A stretch of DNA of 34,121 nt, taken from NCBI GenBank assembly GCA_937991535.1, contig CALKHN010000069.1, forward strand, positions 1-34,121. The letters run 5' to 3'. This document shows, piece by piece, positions 24,895-33,103 of the stretch. A program made the translations under genes and the position numbers. How positions within the stretch are numbered: position 1 is the first letter of the stretch; each line of letters starts with the position of its first letter. This DNA comes from an uncultured Sphingobacteriales bacterium (GTDB lineage Bacteria > Bacteroidota > Bacteroidia > Chitinophagales > Chitinophagaceae). The notes under the pieces are model-generated. The model searched no databases. It had not been told where the DNA came from and was given only the letters and a program-made list of their open reading frames with translations.

Positions 24895-26205
24895 TCAATG
24901 ATTAAAAGGTAACACACTCCGCTCCACCTCCCCTACTACAAACACACTTCCGCAAACCAGTATAAGATCATCTTTTTGTGAATGACCGATAGCATTTTGT
25001 ATAGCAATGTTTACGTTGGGAAAGTGGTTTCCCTGCAAGTCATATGCCGCTGCAATAGCTGCAAGCTGATCTTCCGGCATAGCACGGGGTGTTTGCGCTT
25101 TTGTAAAATAATACGAGGCTTCTTTTGGCAATAGCTGCATCACTTTTGCGATCTCTTTGTCTTTTACCATTCCAATTACAATATGAAGGTTGTGGTAGCT
25201 CATCAGCTCCAACTGCGCTGTTATTTGCCGTATGCCATCTTCGTTATGTCCTACATCCAGCACGATCAGGGGTTGCTGATGAATAATCTCCCAGCGGCCA
25301 CGCAGCCCCGTTAGTGATCTAACATTGCGCAACCCATTTTGTACGGCTGCATCCGGAATTTGCCAGCCTTCTTCCTTTAGCCGGCCAATGGCAGTATATG
25401 CGGTAACCAAATTTTTTACCTGGTAAATACCTGTAAGATCAAGATGGATGGTTTGCTTTTCGTTATGCAAAGGACTCACCAGTTCTACGGCCAGTTCATG
25501 TTTTTCATATTTGTGATCATCAGCATACCATTCTTTTTCAGCTAAAATGAGCGGAGATTTTTTTTCTGTGGCAACGCTTTCAAAAACGGGTTTTGTTTCG
25601 GGCAGGGTTTCTCCAACAACAACAGGTACATTGGGCTTAATGATCCCTGCTTTTTCAAAAGCGATCTGTGCGAGGCTATCACCCAAAATACTCATATGAT
25701 CCATGCCGATATTGGTAATTACGGATAATACGGGTGTTATTACATTGGTACTGTCTAACCTGCCGCCCAAACCTGTTTCTATAACGGCTACGTCTACCTG
25801 CTTACTGGCAAAGTATTCAAATGCCATTACAACGGTTATCTCAAAAAAAGAAGGTTTAATGGTTTCAATCAGGGGTATTTTTTTCCCGGTAAATGATACT
25901 ACAAAATCTTCATCAATCACAACACCGTTTACCCTGATCCTTTCCCTGAAATCTGTAAGATGCGGAGATGTATATAATCCCGTTCTGTAACCTGCCGTTT
26001 GTAATACTGCCGCCAGCATATGGCTAACAGATCCTTTGCCATTTGTTCCTGCTATATGAATACTTTTGAATGAATTTTGCGGATTCCCGGCCTGTTCGCA
26101 CAAAATGCGGGTGTTTGTCAGATCTTTCTTAATTGCCGAAACGCCCATGCGGCTAAACATGGGAAGCGCTTTGTACAGATAGTCTATGGTTTCCTTATAA
26201 TCCAT
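24895..26205 (-). CDS. folC: Bifunctional folylpolyglutamate/dihydrofolate synthase
   Basis: 436 residues from the ATG at 26203-26205; the nine extra codons upstream have no family match. The Mur-ligase-type ATP loop GTNGKGS lies at 53-59. The segment TGLYTSPHLTDFRERI (~75-90) and the Mg-site regions VIETGLGGRLDSTN and VITNIGMDHMSILG are typical of FolC. It adds glutamate to folates, and dihydropteroate to dihydrofolate, in the cytoplasm. It lies downstream of the TonB-like gene, a pairing I have seen in other Bacteroidota, but a strong hairpin separates the two here. It is a housekeeping gene unrelated to the sugar clusters on both sides. Confidence 0.95.
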   Translation of the reverse strand: MDYKETIDYLYKALPMFSRMGVSAIKKDLTNTRILCEQAGNPQNSFKSIHIAGTNGKGSVSHMLAAVLQTAGYRTGLYTSPHLTDFRERIRVNGVVIDEDFVVSFTGKKIPLIETIKPSFFEITVVMAFEYFASKQVDVAVIETGLGGRLDSTNVITPVLSVITNIGMDHMSILGDSLAQIAFEKAGIIKPNVPVVVGETLPETKPVFESVATEKKSPLILAEKEWYADDHKYEKHELAVELVSPLHNEKQTIHLDLTGIYQVKNLVTAYTAIGRLKEEGWQIPDAAVQNGLRNVRSLTGLRGRWEIIHQQPLIVLDVGHNEDGIRQITAQLELMSYHNLHIVIGMVKDKEIAKVMQLLPKEASYYFTKAQTPRAMPEDQLAAIAAAYDLQGNHFPNVNIAIQNAIGHSQKDDLILVCGSVFVVGEVERSVLPFNH

Positions 26206-26270
26206 GAACACAGCCTGCCTTATGCAGGACACAAAAATAAGCGGAAAATGAATGGAAGAATAATTTGTAA

Positions 26271-26317
26271 AATAAAAGAGGCATACGCTGCAACCAATGT
26301 TTGATCTGCGTATGCCT
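26271..26317 (-). terminator. Intrinsic terminator of the TonB-like gene
   Basis: AGGCATACGC (26279-26288) and GCGTATGCCT (26308-26317) form a perfect 10-bp stem. On the minus strand the stem is followed by CTTTTATTTTA, a U-rich tail. It sits 34 nt after the stop of the TonB-like gene and before folC, so folC should have its own promoter in 26206-26270. On the plus strand TTTT also follows the stem, so it may work both ways. Confidence 0.75.
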
Positions 26318-26350
26318 TTTGAAGATATTGGGCTTCAAAAACAGGTATCT

Positions 26351-27226
26351 TTAATTCGTTACTTTAAAATTGAAAATGATTGTTCCTCTTTGTTCATCGC
26401 CGGCAGCAAATTTAAGCTGGCGTGCTTTGCGCAAAGCAATATCTTTCAGGCCTGCATTGGAAGTGGTGGATCCTCTTGGCTGATAAGTGGCGCCGGTAAC
26501 CACTCCCGAAGCATTAACGGAAAGATCCACAGCTACTTTTGCATTCTCATTAAAATCGTCCTGAAAGGAAGGCTGCTGCAAAATACGCCGCCCTCTCAAA
26601 TTACCCGATATGGTATAACCGCTGCCACCCGATCCTTCATAATTTTTTGAATTAGGGTCCCCATCAATCTTACCCCTGTCGCCGGAACCTGTGGTATTGC
26701 CCTCACTGCGGCTGTTGTTCCAGGAGTCGGCATTATTGCCCCCGGTGCCACTACCATCGCCTCCCTTATAAGTGGCTTTGGGTTTGGGCGGGGCTGGTTT
26801 TGGATTTTCAACGATCTGCGGTTTGTTGTTGTTTTGCTTCGTTACCGTTGTGTTTTCTTTGGTAGGAACGTTGGTGCTTTGAGGATTAGATACCTTAGGC
26901 TTTGGCACCGTTACATCCGGCGCTTCTTCATCGTTGTCGTCTGTTTCAACAGCCCTTACATCCTGCACAGGCGTGCTGGCAGCTTTTGGGGGAGTATTTA
27001 CTTCTTTTTCGGCCGCAGCGGGTTTACCCGGAATAAGGGGTTGTATGTCTCCCAATCCATCATCGCTGTTTCCAAGATTTACAACCATCCCTTCTTCAAC
27101 CGGAGGAGGCGTAACAACCGGAACAGACCATGAAACCAGGAAAAAGAATAATAATAAAGCCCCGGATATTACACCCGTTATGGTGCCGGCCTTTACGTTT
27201 TTTGCTTTTTCGAAATCAGATGACAT
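26351..27226 (-). CDS. TonB-like energy transducer protein
   Basis: 291 residues. A single membrane helix near the N-terminus (~15-37, VISGALLLFFFLVSWSVPVV) is followed by a long Pro/Lys/Asn-rich periplasmic spacer (~40-200, e.g. KPAPPKPKATYKGG) with a Gly/Ser/Asn-rich part, and by a C-terminal alpha/beta domain (~205-291, VAVDLSVNASGVVTGATYQPRG, ALRKARQLKF) like TonB C-termini. It would pass proton-motive-force energy to TonB-dependent transporters such as the SusC here. The ExbB and ExbD partners expected directly upstream in this order (from memory) are not there; an unrelated membrane protein gene takes that place. Confidence 0.85.
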   Translation of the reverse strand: MSSDFEKAKNVKAGTITGVISGALLLFFFLVSWSVPVVTPPPVEEGMVVNLGNSDDGLGDIQPLIPGKPAAAEKEVNTPPKAASTPVQDVRAVETDDNDEEAPDVTVPKPKVSNPQSTNVPTKENTTVTKQNNNKPQIVENPKPAPPKPKATYKGGDGSGTGGNNADSWNNSRSEGNTTGSGDRGKIDGDPNSKNYEGSGGSGYTISGNLRGRRILQQPSFQDDFNENAKVAVDLSVNASGVVTGATYQPRGSTTSNAGLKDIALRKARQLKFAAGDEQRGTIIFNFKVTN

Positions 27227-27314
27227 TTTATTATAATAAATTGATTATACAAATTTAATCATGTTATTGTTATAATCGTGTGAATTTGTGCAATTTATCA
27301 TACAACATCTTTCA

Positions 27315-28610
27315 TTATTCAAATCGTATCTGCGCGTTGGGATGCACATATCCAATAGAAATAGCAATATAGCTCAATATTAAAATACAGAGCAGTGCTG
27401 CAAGCCACCATTTAAGTGCAGCATACGGCCAAGAGACGGAGATCGAACTTTCGGCGCCGGTTTCCGGAAATTTCGGGCTTTTACGCATTAACAGCCACAA
27501 TACGATCAGGTTCACCCAATATAAATGTTGCGAACTGAATTTGGGCGTAAGCCATATAGCGCTGATCACGTTACTGATGATAATATACCAGGCCAGGTAA
27601 ACCAAAGTGAGCGTAGTTGTTTTTCTTTGAGAGGATGCGCCTTCTGATGCCGGCTTATAATAAAACGTAAGCCCAATCATAAACAGTATAGACATCACCC
27701 ACATAATGGCCTGCCAGTTGAATGCAAAGGCTGCCGGATCTGTGCTGTTTATGTCCTTACCGGTTGACATCATCGTTTTGGTATTCACCCCTTCAATAAG
27801 ATTAATTACAGGAAGGAGTATTATTAAAAACACCCACGCCGTTGCATTCGCTACCCTATCGGGGGCAACGGTTTTTGGCCAACTGTTAACAGAAAATATC
27901 CCATAAGCCATACCCAATCCACCAAAAAAACCGGTAGAATATTCCATTACGTTCCACCAGTTGAATTTTATACCTGAGGTATACCCCATGCGTTGCAGGA
28001 AATTACCAAAGCCGAAACCGAAACCGGCTCCTAAAGCGCTGTAAAAAGCAGTTCGCAGCGCATAGGTGTAGCCGTTACGATACAGGTACCACCCCAAAGC
28101 GAGCGCGGCGCCCATGCAGGCGGCCCATAATTCTGAGCGGGGTGGCGTCATAAACCACTCCAACTGAAAAATAAATATACCCCAAAACAGGTATCCTCCT
28201 GCAAACATCTGTGTAAATACCGCAGCCCAGTCTACCTTATTTTCGGGTGTGTTTGATAAAGCCAGTGCCGTTATTCCCCCGCCCAAAAATCCATACAGTG
28301 CGCCAATGATTACCAGCATCAGCAAACCATAGCTAACATTGAGATAGTCTGCAGCATGCCCGTAACCAACAATTTTTCCATAGCTGATCATACCACCAGC
28401 GCCCCATGCAATAGCGCCCAGCACAACAATAACTGGTAACCGGTCGTACCAGTCTTTACGGTCCGAAAGCGCTATTATGGTTAATATGCCGATGGCAGCG
28501 GCCCAGGTTGCGCCATATTCATGACCTATCTGGCCGCGGGCTGCCCATGCGGTTCCCAATGCAAGGCCTACGGGCAGCATGCGGTTCAGGAAAAGGGTTG
28601 AAGCTTTCAT
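27315..28610 (-). CDS. Unrecognised polytopic membrane protein
   Basis: 431 residues with roughly 11-12 hydrophobic segments. The start has a striking motif (GTAWAARGQIGHEYGATWAAA, ~19-39) and later glycine-rich helices (GAGGMISYGKIVGYGHAADYL ~70-90; GAGFGFGFGNFLQ ~195-207). It also has polar conserved-looking patches such as FNWWNVMEYSTGFFGG. I do not recognise a transporter family, and it shows no ATP-binding or catalytic motif. It is co-directional with the BNR-propeller, aldolase and SSS genes, 374 nt behind the propeller gene. The context suggests transport or modification of the compound those proteins handle, but that is inference. Presumably in the inner membrane. Confidence 0.75.
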   Translation of the reverse strand: MKASTLFLNRMLPVGLALGTAWAARGQIGHEYGATWAAAIGILTIIALSDRKDWYDRLPVIVVLGAIAWGAGGMISYGKIVGYGHAADYLNVSYGLLMLVIIGALYGFLGGGITALALSNTPENKVDWAAVFTQMFAGGYLFWGIFIFQLEWFMTPPRSELWAACMGAALALGWYLYRNGYTYALRTAFYSALGAGFGFGFGNFLQRMGYTSGIKFNWWNVMEYSTGFFGGLGMAYGIFSVNSWPKTVAPDRVANATAWVFLIILLPVINLIEGVNTKTMMSTGKDINSTDPAAFAFNWQAIMWVMSILFMIGLTFYYKPASEGASSQRKTTTLTLVYLAWYIIISNVISAIWLTPKFSSQHLYWVNLIVLWLLMRKSPKFPETGAESSISVSWPYAALKWWLAALLCILILSYIAISIGYVHPNAQIRFE

Positions 28611-28683
28611 CAGTTGAAATTTTAAACAGCATTAAGTATTTAAAGTGCAAATCGTATAAGAAAAGTTCAGTAATAAATATTCT

Positions 28684-28754
28684 TTTTACTTTTTCTCCTG
28701 AAAGAAAAAGTAACAAAAAGTTCAAGCACGGATGAGGATACAACACATCCGTGC
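28684..28754. repeat. Probable dispersed intergenic repeat with two hairpins
   Basis: Within the gene-free gap 28611-28984, ACTTTTTCT and AGAAAAAGT form a 9-bp inverted repeat around CCTGAA (about 28688-28711). Right after it, GCACGGATG (28726-28734) pairs perfectly with CATCCGTGC (28746-28754). The linking part (AAGTAACAAAAAGTTCAAG) resembles a motif I know from many intergenic regions of Sphingobacteriia and Chitinophagaceae genomes, so this is probably one copy of a dispersed element. The remaining 28755-28945 shows nothing identifiable; a heptad repeat closes the gap. Confidence 0.45.
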
Positions 28755-28945
28755 ACACGCCCTGATTTAGCTGTGGCACTACTGTATTTTCGACTATTAA
28801 CCCCGATAAATATGCAAAGAGCCTGAACCACTTTACTTTATCAAATTTATAGTTAATGCCCTGGCACTTATCTATCTGAACCTGATTTAAATGGGGCGGG
28901 ATACTCAGGCTTTGAAGTTATATTACCCTGCTACTGCTTCGCTTC

Positions 28946-28980
28946 AACCACAAACCAAAAACTAAAAACCAGGAACTCAT
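28946..28980. repeat. Heptanucleotide tandem tract (AACYnnn units)
   Basis: Five in-register 7-bp units: AACCACA, AACCAAA, AACTAAA, AACCAGG, AACTCAT. The tract ends 4 nt before the last base of the propeller gene's stop codon. The same unit type, AACnnnA, appears on the opposite strand on the other side of this gene (30125-30152). Confidence 0.6.
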
Positions 28981-28984
28981 CCAT

Positions 28985-30085
28985 CTACCTGTCTTTTGCT
29001 GCTTTTATCAATGCATCTTTGGCGCCTATCCAGTAAGCGATATTTTTCCGGTTCCAGGTATAGCTCACCGCAATGGTATCTCCATAGCTGATCACCGCCG
29101 GATAGGAAAACTCGTCTTCTTTATCGCCGCTGTCAATATCCAGTATCTTCGGCCAGGTTACACCGTTATCAAACGATATGGCCAGGGAAAGTGGTGAACG
29201 TGAGCCCCAGTTTGCAGTATCGGGGTTATAGGCCAACACCAATGTTCCGTCGGGAAGTTTGGTAAGATCAATACCGCTGTTGGGATTGGGCAAGCCTGAT
29301 TTACTGCCGGCAGACCAGGTTTTTCCACCGTCTTCCGAATCACTGCGGTAGATGGCGCCTTCTGAACTGCGCAGCAACATATGTACTTTGCCGGGAGCAG
29401 ATTCCCAAAGGGTAGGTTGTATTACTCCCTTACCTTTGAATTCATTTCTGTTTAATGCTATGTATGGAGCAGCCGTCCATGTTTTTCCCTGGTCGGCGCT
29501 GATATCGGCAAAAGCATCCCAGTTTCCTTCTTCATGAGACGCGCCTGCTATCCACAATCCTCCGGAAGTTACAATGGGCTTATTGCGTACCGGCCCCCGT
29601 CCTCCTTTATCTCCCTTCACCAGTTCCACAGCTTCCGACCAGGTTTGCCCGTTATCATCAGACATTTTTACCCAGGTTTCCCATGAAGGGATCTTTTTAC
29701 CTACTTTAAAATAAAGAAACACCCGGCCTTCGGGAGCCTGAAAGAGTACCGGGTTCCAATGGGCATCTTCCCTAATTTTAGCTACTTCAACAGGGTTCGT
29801 CCAGTTGCCGGGCTTACCTTTTACCAGCCATATCCCTACATCATCGGTACCTTCTTTTTGTCCGCCAAACCATGCAGCCATAAATTCCCCGTTTTGCAAA
29901 TGCAGGATAGTAGACGCGTGGCATTCTGCAAATGGCGCAGGCGTGGTAAAAAAATATCCTTTTACAAAAGATGAATCACCGGCAGGCATATCAGTATCGT
30001 TATTAATTCTTTCGCTTTGTTGTTGCCCACCTGAGCAGGCAGACAAAATGCAAATACAAAAAAATGCAACCCATTTAGAACACAT
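28985..30085 (-). CDS. BNR-repeat (sialidase-like) beta-propeller lipoprotein
   Basis: 366 residues. Lipoprotein signal peptide with lipobox LSAC (Cys 17). Four Asp boxes at 142-149, 196-203, 250-257 and 304-311 (SxDxGxTW) are exactly 54 residues apart, showing a six-bladed propeller fold of the BNR_2 type. Other hallmarks are FAECHAS (~52-58), WNPVLF (110-115), RNKP (167-170) and LPNPNSGID (265-273). The N-terminal FRIP Arg motif of classical GH33 sialidases is not visible. The automatic label would be exo-alpha-sialidase, but the substrate is uncertain and a different acidic sugar is possible. Its neighbours encode an NanA/DapA-fold aldolase and an SSS symporter on the same strand. Confidence 0.82.
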   Translation of the reverse strand: MCSKWVAFFCICILSACSGGQQQSERINNDTDMPAGDSSFVKGYFFTTPAPFAECHASTILHLQNGEFMAAWFGGQKEGTDDVGIWLVKGKPGNWTNPVEVAKIREDAHWNPVLFQAPEGRVFLYFKVGKKIPSWETWVKMSDDNGQTWSEAVELVKGDKGGRGPVRNKPIVTSGGLWIAGASHEEGNWDAFADISADQGKTWTAAPYIALNRNEFKGKGVIQPTLWESAPGKVHMLLRSSEGAIYRSDSEDGGKTWSAGSKSGLPNPNSGIDLTKLPDGTLVLAYNPDTANWGSRSPLSLAISFDNGVTWPKILDIDSGDKEDEFSYPAVISYGDTIAVSYTWNRKNIAYWIGAKDALIKAAKDR

Positions 30086-30088
30086 GTC

Positions 30089-30152
30089 GGATTTAGATTT
30101 GAGGTTAGGAAATTATAATTTATTGTTTGTGGTTTATCGTTTATGGTTACAT
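30089..30152. repeat. Heptanucleotide tracts upstream of the propeller gene
   Basis: Units GGATTTA, GATTTGA, GGTTAGG (30089-30109) are followed, after AT-rich DNA, by GTTTGTG, GTTTATC, GTTTATG, GTTACAT (30125-30152). The second tract read on the minus strand is AACnnnA in period 7, the same kind as the tract at 28946-28980 but in opposite orientation. The first resembles the GATTTGA-type tract at 8971. They occupy the 5-prime region of the propeller gene. Confidence 0.55.
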
Positions 30153-30282
30153 TTCGCTTCGGATGAGTTTTGCCTGGCTCATTTCACTGCTGCTTTCACA
30201 TTTTCCAGTAGTACGTACAATGATTATTTATTCAATAGGTGAAATGGAAGGACCTATGCCCGGCGTTGTCGTTAAGCACCGT

Positions 30283-30305
30283 CCCTCTCTACCATGTGGA
30301 GAGGG
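30283..30305. terminator. CCCTCTC/GAGAGGG hairpin between aldolase and propeller genes
   Basis: CCCTCTC (30283-30289) and GAGAGGG (30299-30305) pair perfectly across a 9-nt loop, 14 nt past the aldolase stop codon on the minus strand. No U run follows. A similar CCCTCTCC...GGAGAGGG...GGGTGAGG pattern is common between genes in many bacteria, so it may be a dispersed hairpin that serves as a weak terminator. Confidence 0.4.
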
Positions 30306-30318
30306 AAAGAGGGTGAGG

Positions 30319-31257
30319 TCACGCCACATCCTCATACACCACTTCCTTTATGTCTAACTTTTCGTACCACGATTTTAAAGTATCTAAAATAGAATGTAAA
30401 ACCGCTTTTTCTTTTGGTGTTGGCTCCAGTGCATGGGCCCTGCTAATGGCATGAATAGGAAGACCTCTCAGTTGCATAAAGAATTTAGCGCTCATAGGGT
30501 AAGCCACATGGATCAAAGGATCTACCCTGCTCAATTCAGCCTGCAGCCATGCTACTTCCTCCTGCTTAGCCGGATCGTTAACATGGTCACATAACCATAC
30601 CATTATTTCGGGGTAAAAGTTACCGGCTATAGCCGATAGTCCGGCTGCACCTGCTTTCATAGATGAAACACCGTTGGGCGTATGCGCATCAAAAAATTGC
30701 ATCTGCGTACCTTTGACCGCTTCTAATTTTGCCTTCACCTGCGCTTCATCACAGCAGGTATCTTTATGATAAAACATGCGGTTGGTAGACACCAGTGTTT
30801 TTAATACTTCCGGCGTAACCACTCTTTTATAAGGGGCCGGACATTCATACAATCCAAGCGGAATATTGCCCGTTAACGACAACATTTGATCAAATCTTTG
30901 CAGCAAAACATCGTCGCCCTCATCTATTGCCGCGTAATGGCCCGTGATCAGTACTACCGAATCAATACCAGTGTCAAATATTTTTTTTGTGAATTCCGCT
31001 TTATCTTCTATGGTTAAACCAAACGAACCGGTTGCCACAACCGGCACGCGACCGTTAACATGTTCCACCACAGCCCTGGTAAGCGCCAACCGCTCATCTT
31101 CACTTATGCTGTACATTTCACTGGAAAGGCAATTGGCAAATAACCCTTTTACCCCGGCAGCAAGATAAAAATCAACCAGTACTTTCACCATATCAAAATC
31201 AAGCTTTGCTTCGGGTGTAAACGGCGTTATCATTACAGGAACAAATTTCTTAGACAT
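30319..31257 (-). CDS. Dihydrodipicolinate-synthase/N-acetylneuraminate-lyase-family aldolase
   Basis: 312 residues, a TIM barrel of the class I pyruvate aldolase group. Schiff-base Lys165 (YHKDT) and Tyr137 (GLYECP) fall at the same numbers as in E. coli NanA. The carboxylate-binding loop, G(T/S)TGE in DapA and NanA, is instead CLSSE (43-47), so the substrate end is changed. The 135-145 segment GLYECPAPYKR marks a subgroup that, as far as I know, is uncharacterised. It would split or form a 2-keto-3-deoxy sugar acid using pyruvate. It sits between the SSS symporter and the propeller gene, which suggests catabolism of a compound taken up by that symporter. Confidence 0.88.
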   Translation of the reverse strand: MSKKFVPVMITPFTPEAKLDFDMVKVLVDFYLAAGVKGLFANCLSSEMYSISEDERLALTRAVVEHVNGRVPVVATGSFGLTIEDKAEFTKKIFDTGIDSVVLITGHYAAIDEGDDVLLQRFDQMLSLTGNIPLGLYECPAPYKRVVTPEVLKTLVSTNRMFYHKDTCCDEAQVKAKLEAVKGTQMQFFDAHTPNGVSSMKAGAAGLSAIAGNFYPEIMVWLCDHVNDPAKQEEVAWLQAELSRVDPLIHVAYPMSAKFFMQLRGLPIHAISRAHALEPTPKEKAVLHSILDTLKSWYEKLDIKEVVYEDVA

Positions 31258-31425
31258 AAATTTGTTTGGTTTTTTGGAATATTTGTTGAATAATATACTT
31301 TACAAATTGAACACAAGAGCATCTTACCGGGCACACGCGGGAATGAATGTTTTTCTGCGTGATTTTCATTTCTTTGGCATAGCTAAACCGGCACAACAAA
31401 GAGCCTGTAGCCCGGGCGTTCATAC

Positions 31426-32949
31426 TCATTTTCTCCTGATTTTTGTTAACAATAACCCTACAAAGAATATGGTTAGCGTTCCTACAACCACGATCATGTT
31501 TACGTGGAAGGGGCTTTTAAGGTGTTCCCATTGTTCGGGGAAGTATTTAGACAATGACATCCATAAAATAACCAGTATTCCCACGATCGTTCCTGTAACA
31601 GCTTCAGCATTCTGCGCCTTTTTAGCAATCATACCCAATAAAAATAAACCCAGCATACCTCCCGAAAGAATACCAGCCAGTTCCCACCACATATCCAGGA
31701 TGCTTTCTACGCCAATAAGTGCAATGCCAAATACAATAGATAATATACCTGTTAATGCTGTTACCGTATAAAGAATGATCATCTCCTTTTTGGGTCCCGG
31801 ATTGGGATTGATATAGCGCTGGTAAATGTCTTTTAAAAATACGGTAGCTGAGCTGTTCATGCCACTGCTGATGGTGCTCATGGCAGCACTGAGAATTGCG
31901 GCTATGATCAGCCCCACCAACCCTTTTGGCACTTTTAATACCATAAAATAAGGTAATATTTTATCACCGTAATCAGCCGGCGTTAATGTATTGATGTCCA
32001 CATTTTTTTCGGCTGCCACCTGCTGTTTTACCACGTCTAACAGTTCGGGGTGCTGACTAAAATAAGCATACAATGCCGTTCCTATAATAAAAAAAAGCAG
32101 GGATACAGGCAGGTACCAGTATACACAGAGCCAAATGCTTCTTGCGGCCTCTTTTTCGCTCCGCGCGGTATGGTAACGTTGCACATAGTTCTGATCCATA
32201 CCGAAGTTGTTCAGGTTGATAAAAAATCCGTATAAAAAAACAACCCAGAAAGTAGAAGAACTGAAATCGGTAAGCGAAAAACTGCCCAGGCTAAATTTGT
32301 CATCCGCAACACCTATTCTGTATATCTCCCCTACACCTCCTTCCATTTCATATAATATAATACCCAATACAATTAAAGCGCCTGCAGTTTTGATGATCCC
32401 CTGTACCACTTCTGTCCATATCACAGCTTCCATCCCTCCCAATACAGTATAAATAATAATGCATATTCCTGTAACCACCATTATGGTTTTCATATCTACC
32501 CCCGTTAATGCCTGAAGGGTTAGCGCAATACCAAAAAAGATGGAACCCATGCGTGCCAGTTGGGTAAGTATAAAGCAAACCATGGCATAGGTTCTGGCCC
32601 ATGGGCCAAACCTTTTTTCGAGGTGCGTATAGGCGCTTACTTCACCGTGCGTACGGTAAAACGGCACAAAAAACCGGGTAGCGAAATATGCGGCAAAAGG
32701 CATTGACAAGCTGAACACAAGCGAATTCCAGTTGCTGCCAAACGCTTTTCCCGGAACGCCCAGGAAAGTATTGCTGCTTAAAAAAGTGGCATACAACGAT
32801 ATGCCCAGCGCCCAGCCGGGTATATTGCCGGAAGCCGTGGTAAATTGTTTTGCATTTTTGTTTTTCCTCGAAAAGTATACACCAACCAGTACCATACTGA
32901 GAAGATATACAAGAATTACTATCAGATCAATCAGGGGTAAATGCTGCAT
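31426..32949 (-). CDS. SSS-family sodium:solute symporter
   Basis: 507 residues, 13 predicted membrane helices. Family features include the N-terminal VYLLSMVLVGVYFSRK helix 1, the ATFLSSNTFLGVPGKAF stretch (~54-70) and the ISSGMNSSATVFLKDIY region (~345-360), which corresponds to the Na+-site Ser/Thr-rich helix 8 in SSS proteins. SSS members carry sugars, sialic acids, amino acids or organic acids with Na+. The next genes encode an NanA-fold aldolase and a BNR propeller, so a nonulosonic or keto-deoxy acid is a fair guess, not a proof. It is the first gene of its cluster and is divergent from an AraC regulator gene. Confidence 0.92.
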   Translation of the reverse strand: MQHLPLIDLIVILVYLLSMVLVGVYFSRKNKNAKQFTTASGNIPGWALGISLYATFLSSNTFLGVPGKAFGSNWNSLVFSLSMPFAAYFATRFFVPFYRTHGEVSAYTHLEKRFGPWARTYAMVCFILTQLARMGSIFFGIALTLQALTGVDMKTIMVVTGICIIIYTVLGGMEAVIWTEVVQGIIKTAGALIVLGIILYEMEGGVGEIYRIGVADDKFSLGSFSLTDFSSSTFWVVFLYGFFINLNNFGMDQNYVQRYHTARSEKEAARSIWLCVYWYLPVSLLFFIIGTALYAYFSQHPELLDVVKQQVAAEKNVDINTLTPADYGDKILPYFMVLKVPKGLVGLIIAAILSAAMSTISSGMNSSATVFLKDIYQRYINPNPGPKKEMIILYTVTALTGILSIVFGIALIGVESILDMWWELAGILSGGMLGLFLLGMIAKKAQNAEAVTGTIVGILVILWMSLSKYFPEQWEHLKSPFHVNMIVVVGTLTIFFVGLLLTKIRRK

Positions 32950-33103
32950 GGTTCAGATCGGTGCGTTTAAATGCGGGTTTCAATCAAAGGTTATCCAAAT
33001 TTGAAAAGCGGCCAATGTTAATTGTTATAAAAAGAATAGCACAAATTATTATTGCGCTGCAAAATAATGCTATTTTTAAATCCCCTAAAATTACCTGAAT
33101 ATA
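32950..33103. promoter_or_regulatory. Divergent promoter region of symporter and AraC genes
   Basis: This 154-bp gap drives both the symporter cluster (minus) and the AraC gene (plus). AATAGCA (33035-33041) and TGCTATT (33068-33074) are exact inverted copies 26 bp apart, with ATTATT/AATAAT arms between them. This is a candidate binding site for the divergently encoded AraC regulator. A weak minus-strand promoter can be drawn (TTG, 19 nt, then TAACCTTTG), but the -7 spacing differs from consensus by one base. Confidence 0.4.

Noticed and set aside
28519..28779. Possible 86-residue gene overlapping the membrane protein start
   Set aside because: Its reading frame runs through the dispersed double-hairpin repeat and the antisense frame of a real gene; no signal or domain is present.
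28985..31257. Complete sialic-acid utilisation (nan) operon
   Set aside because: Only family-level resemblance: no nanE or nanK, no FRIP motif in the propeller, and a non-NanA substrate loop in the aldolase.
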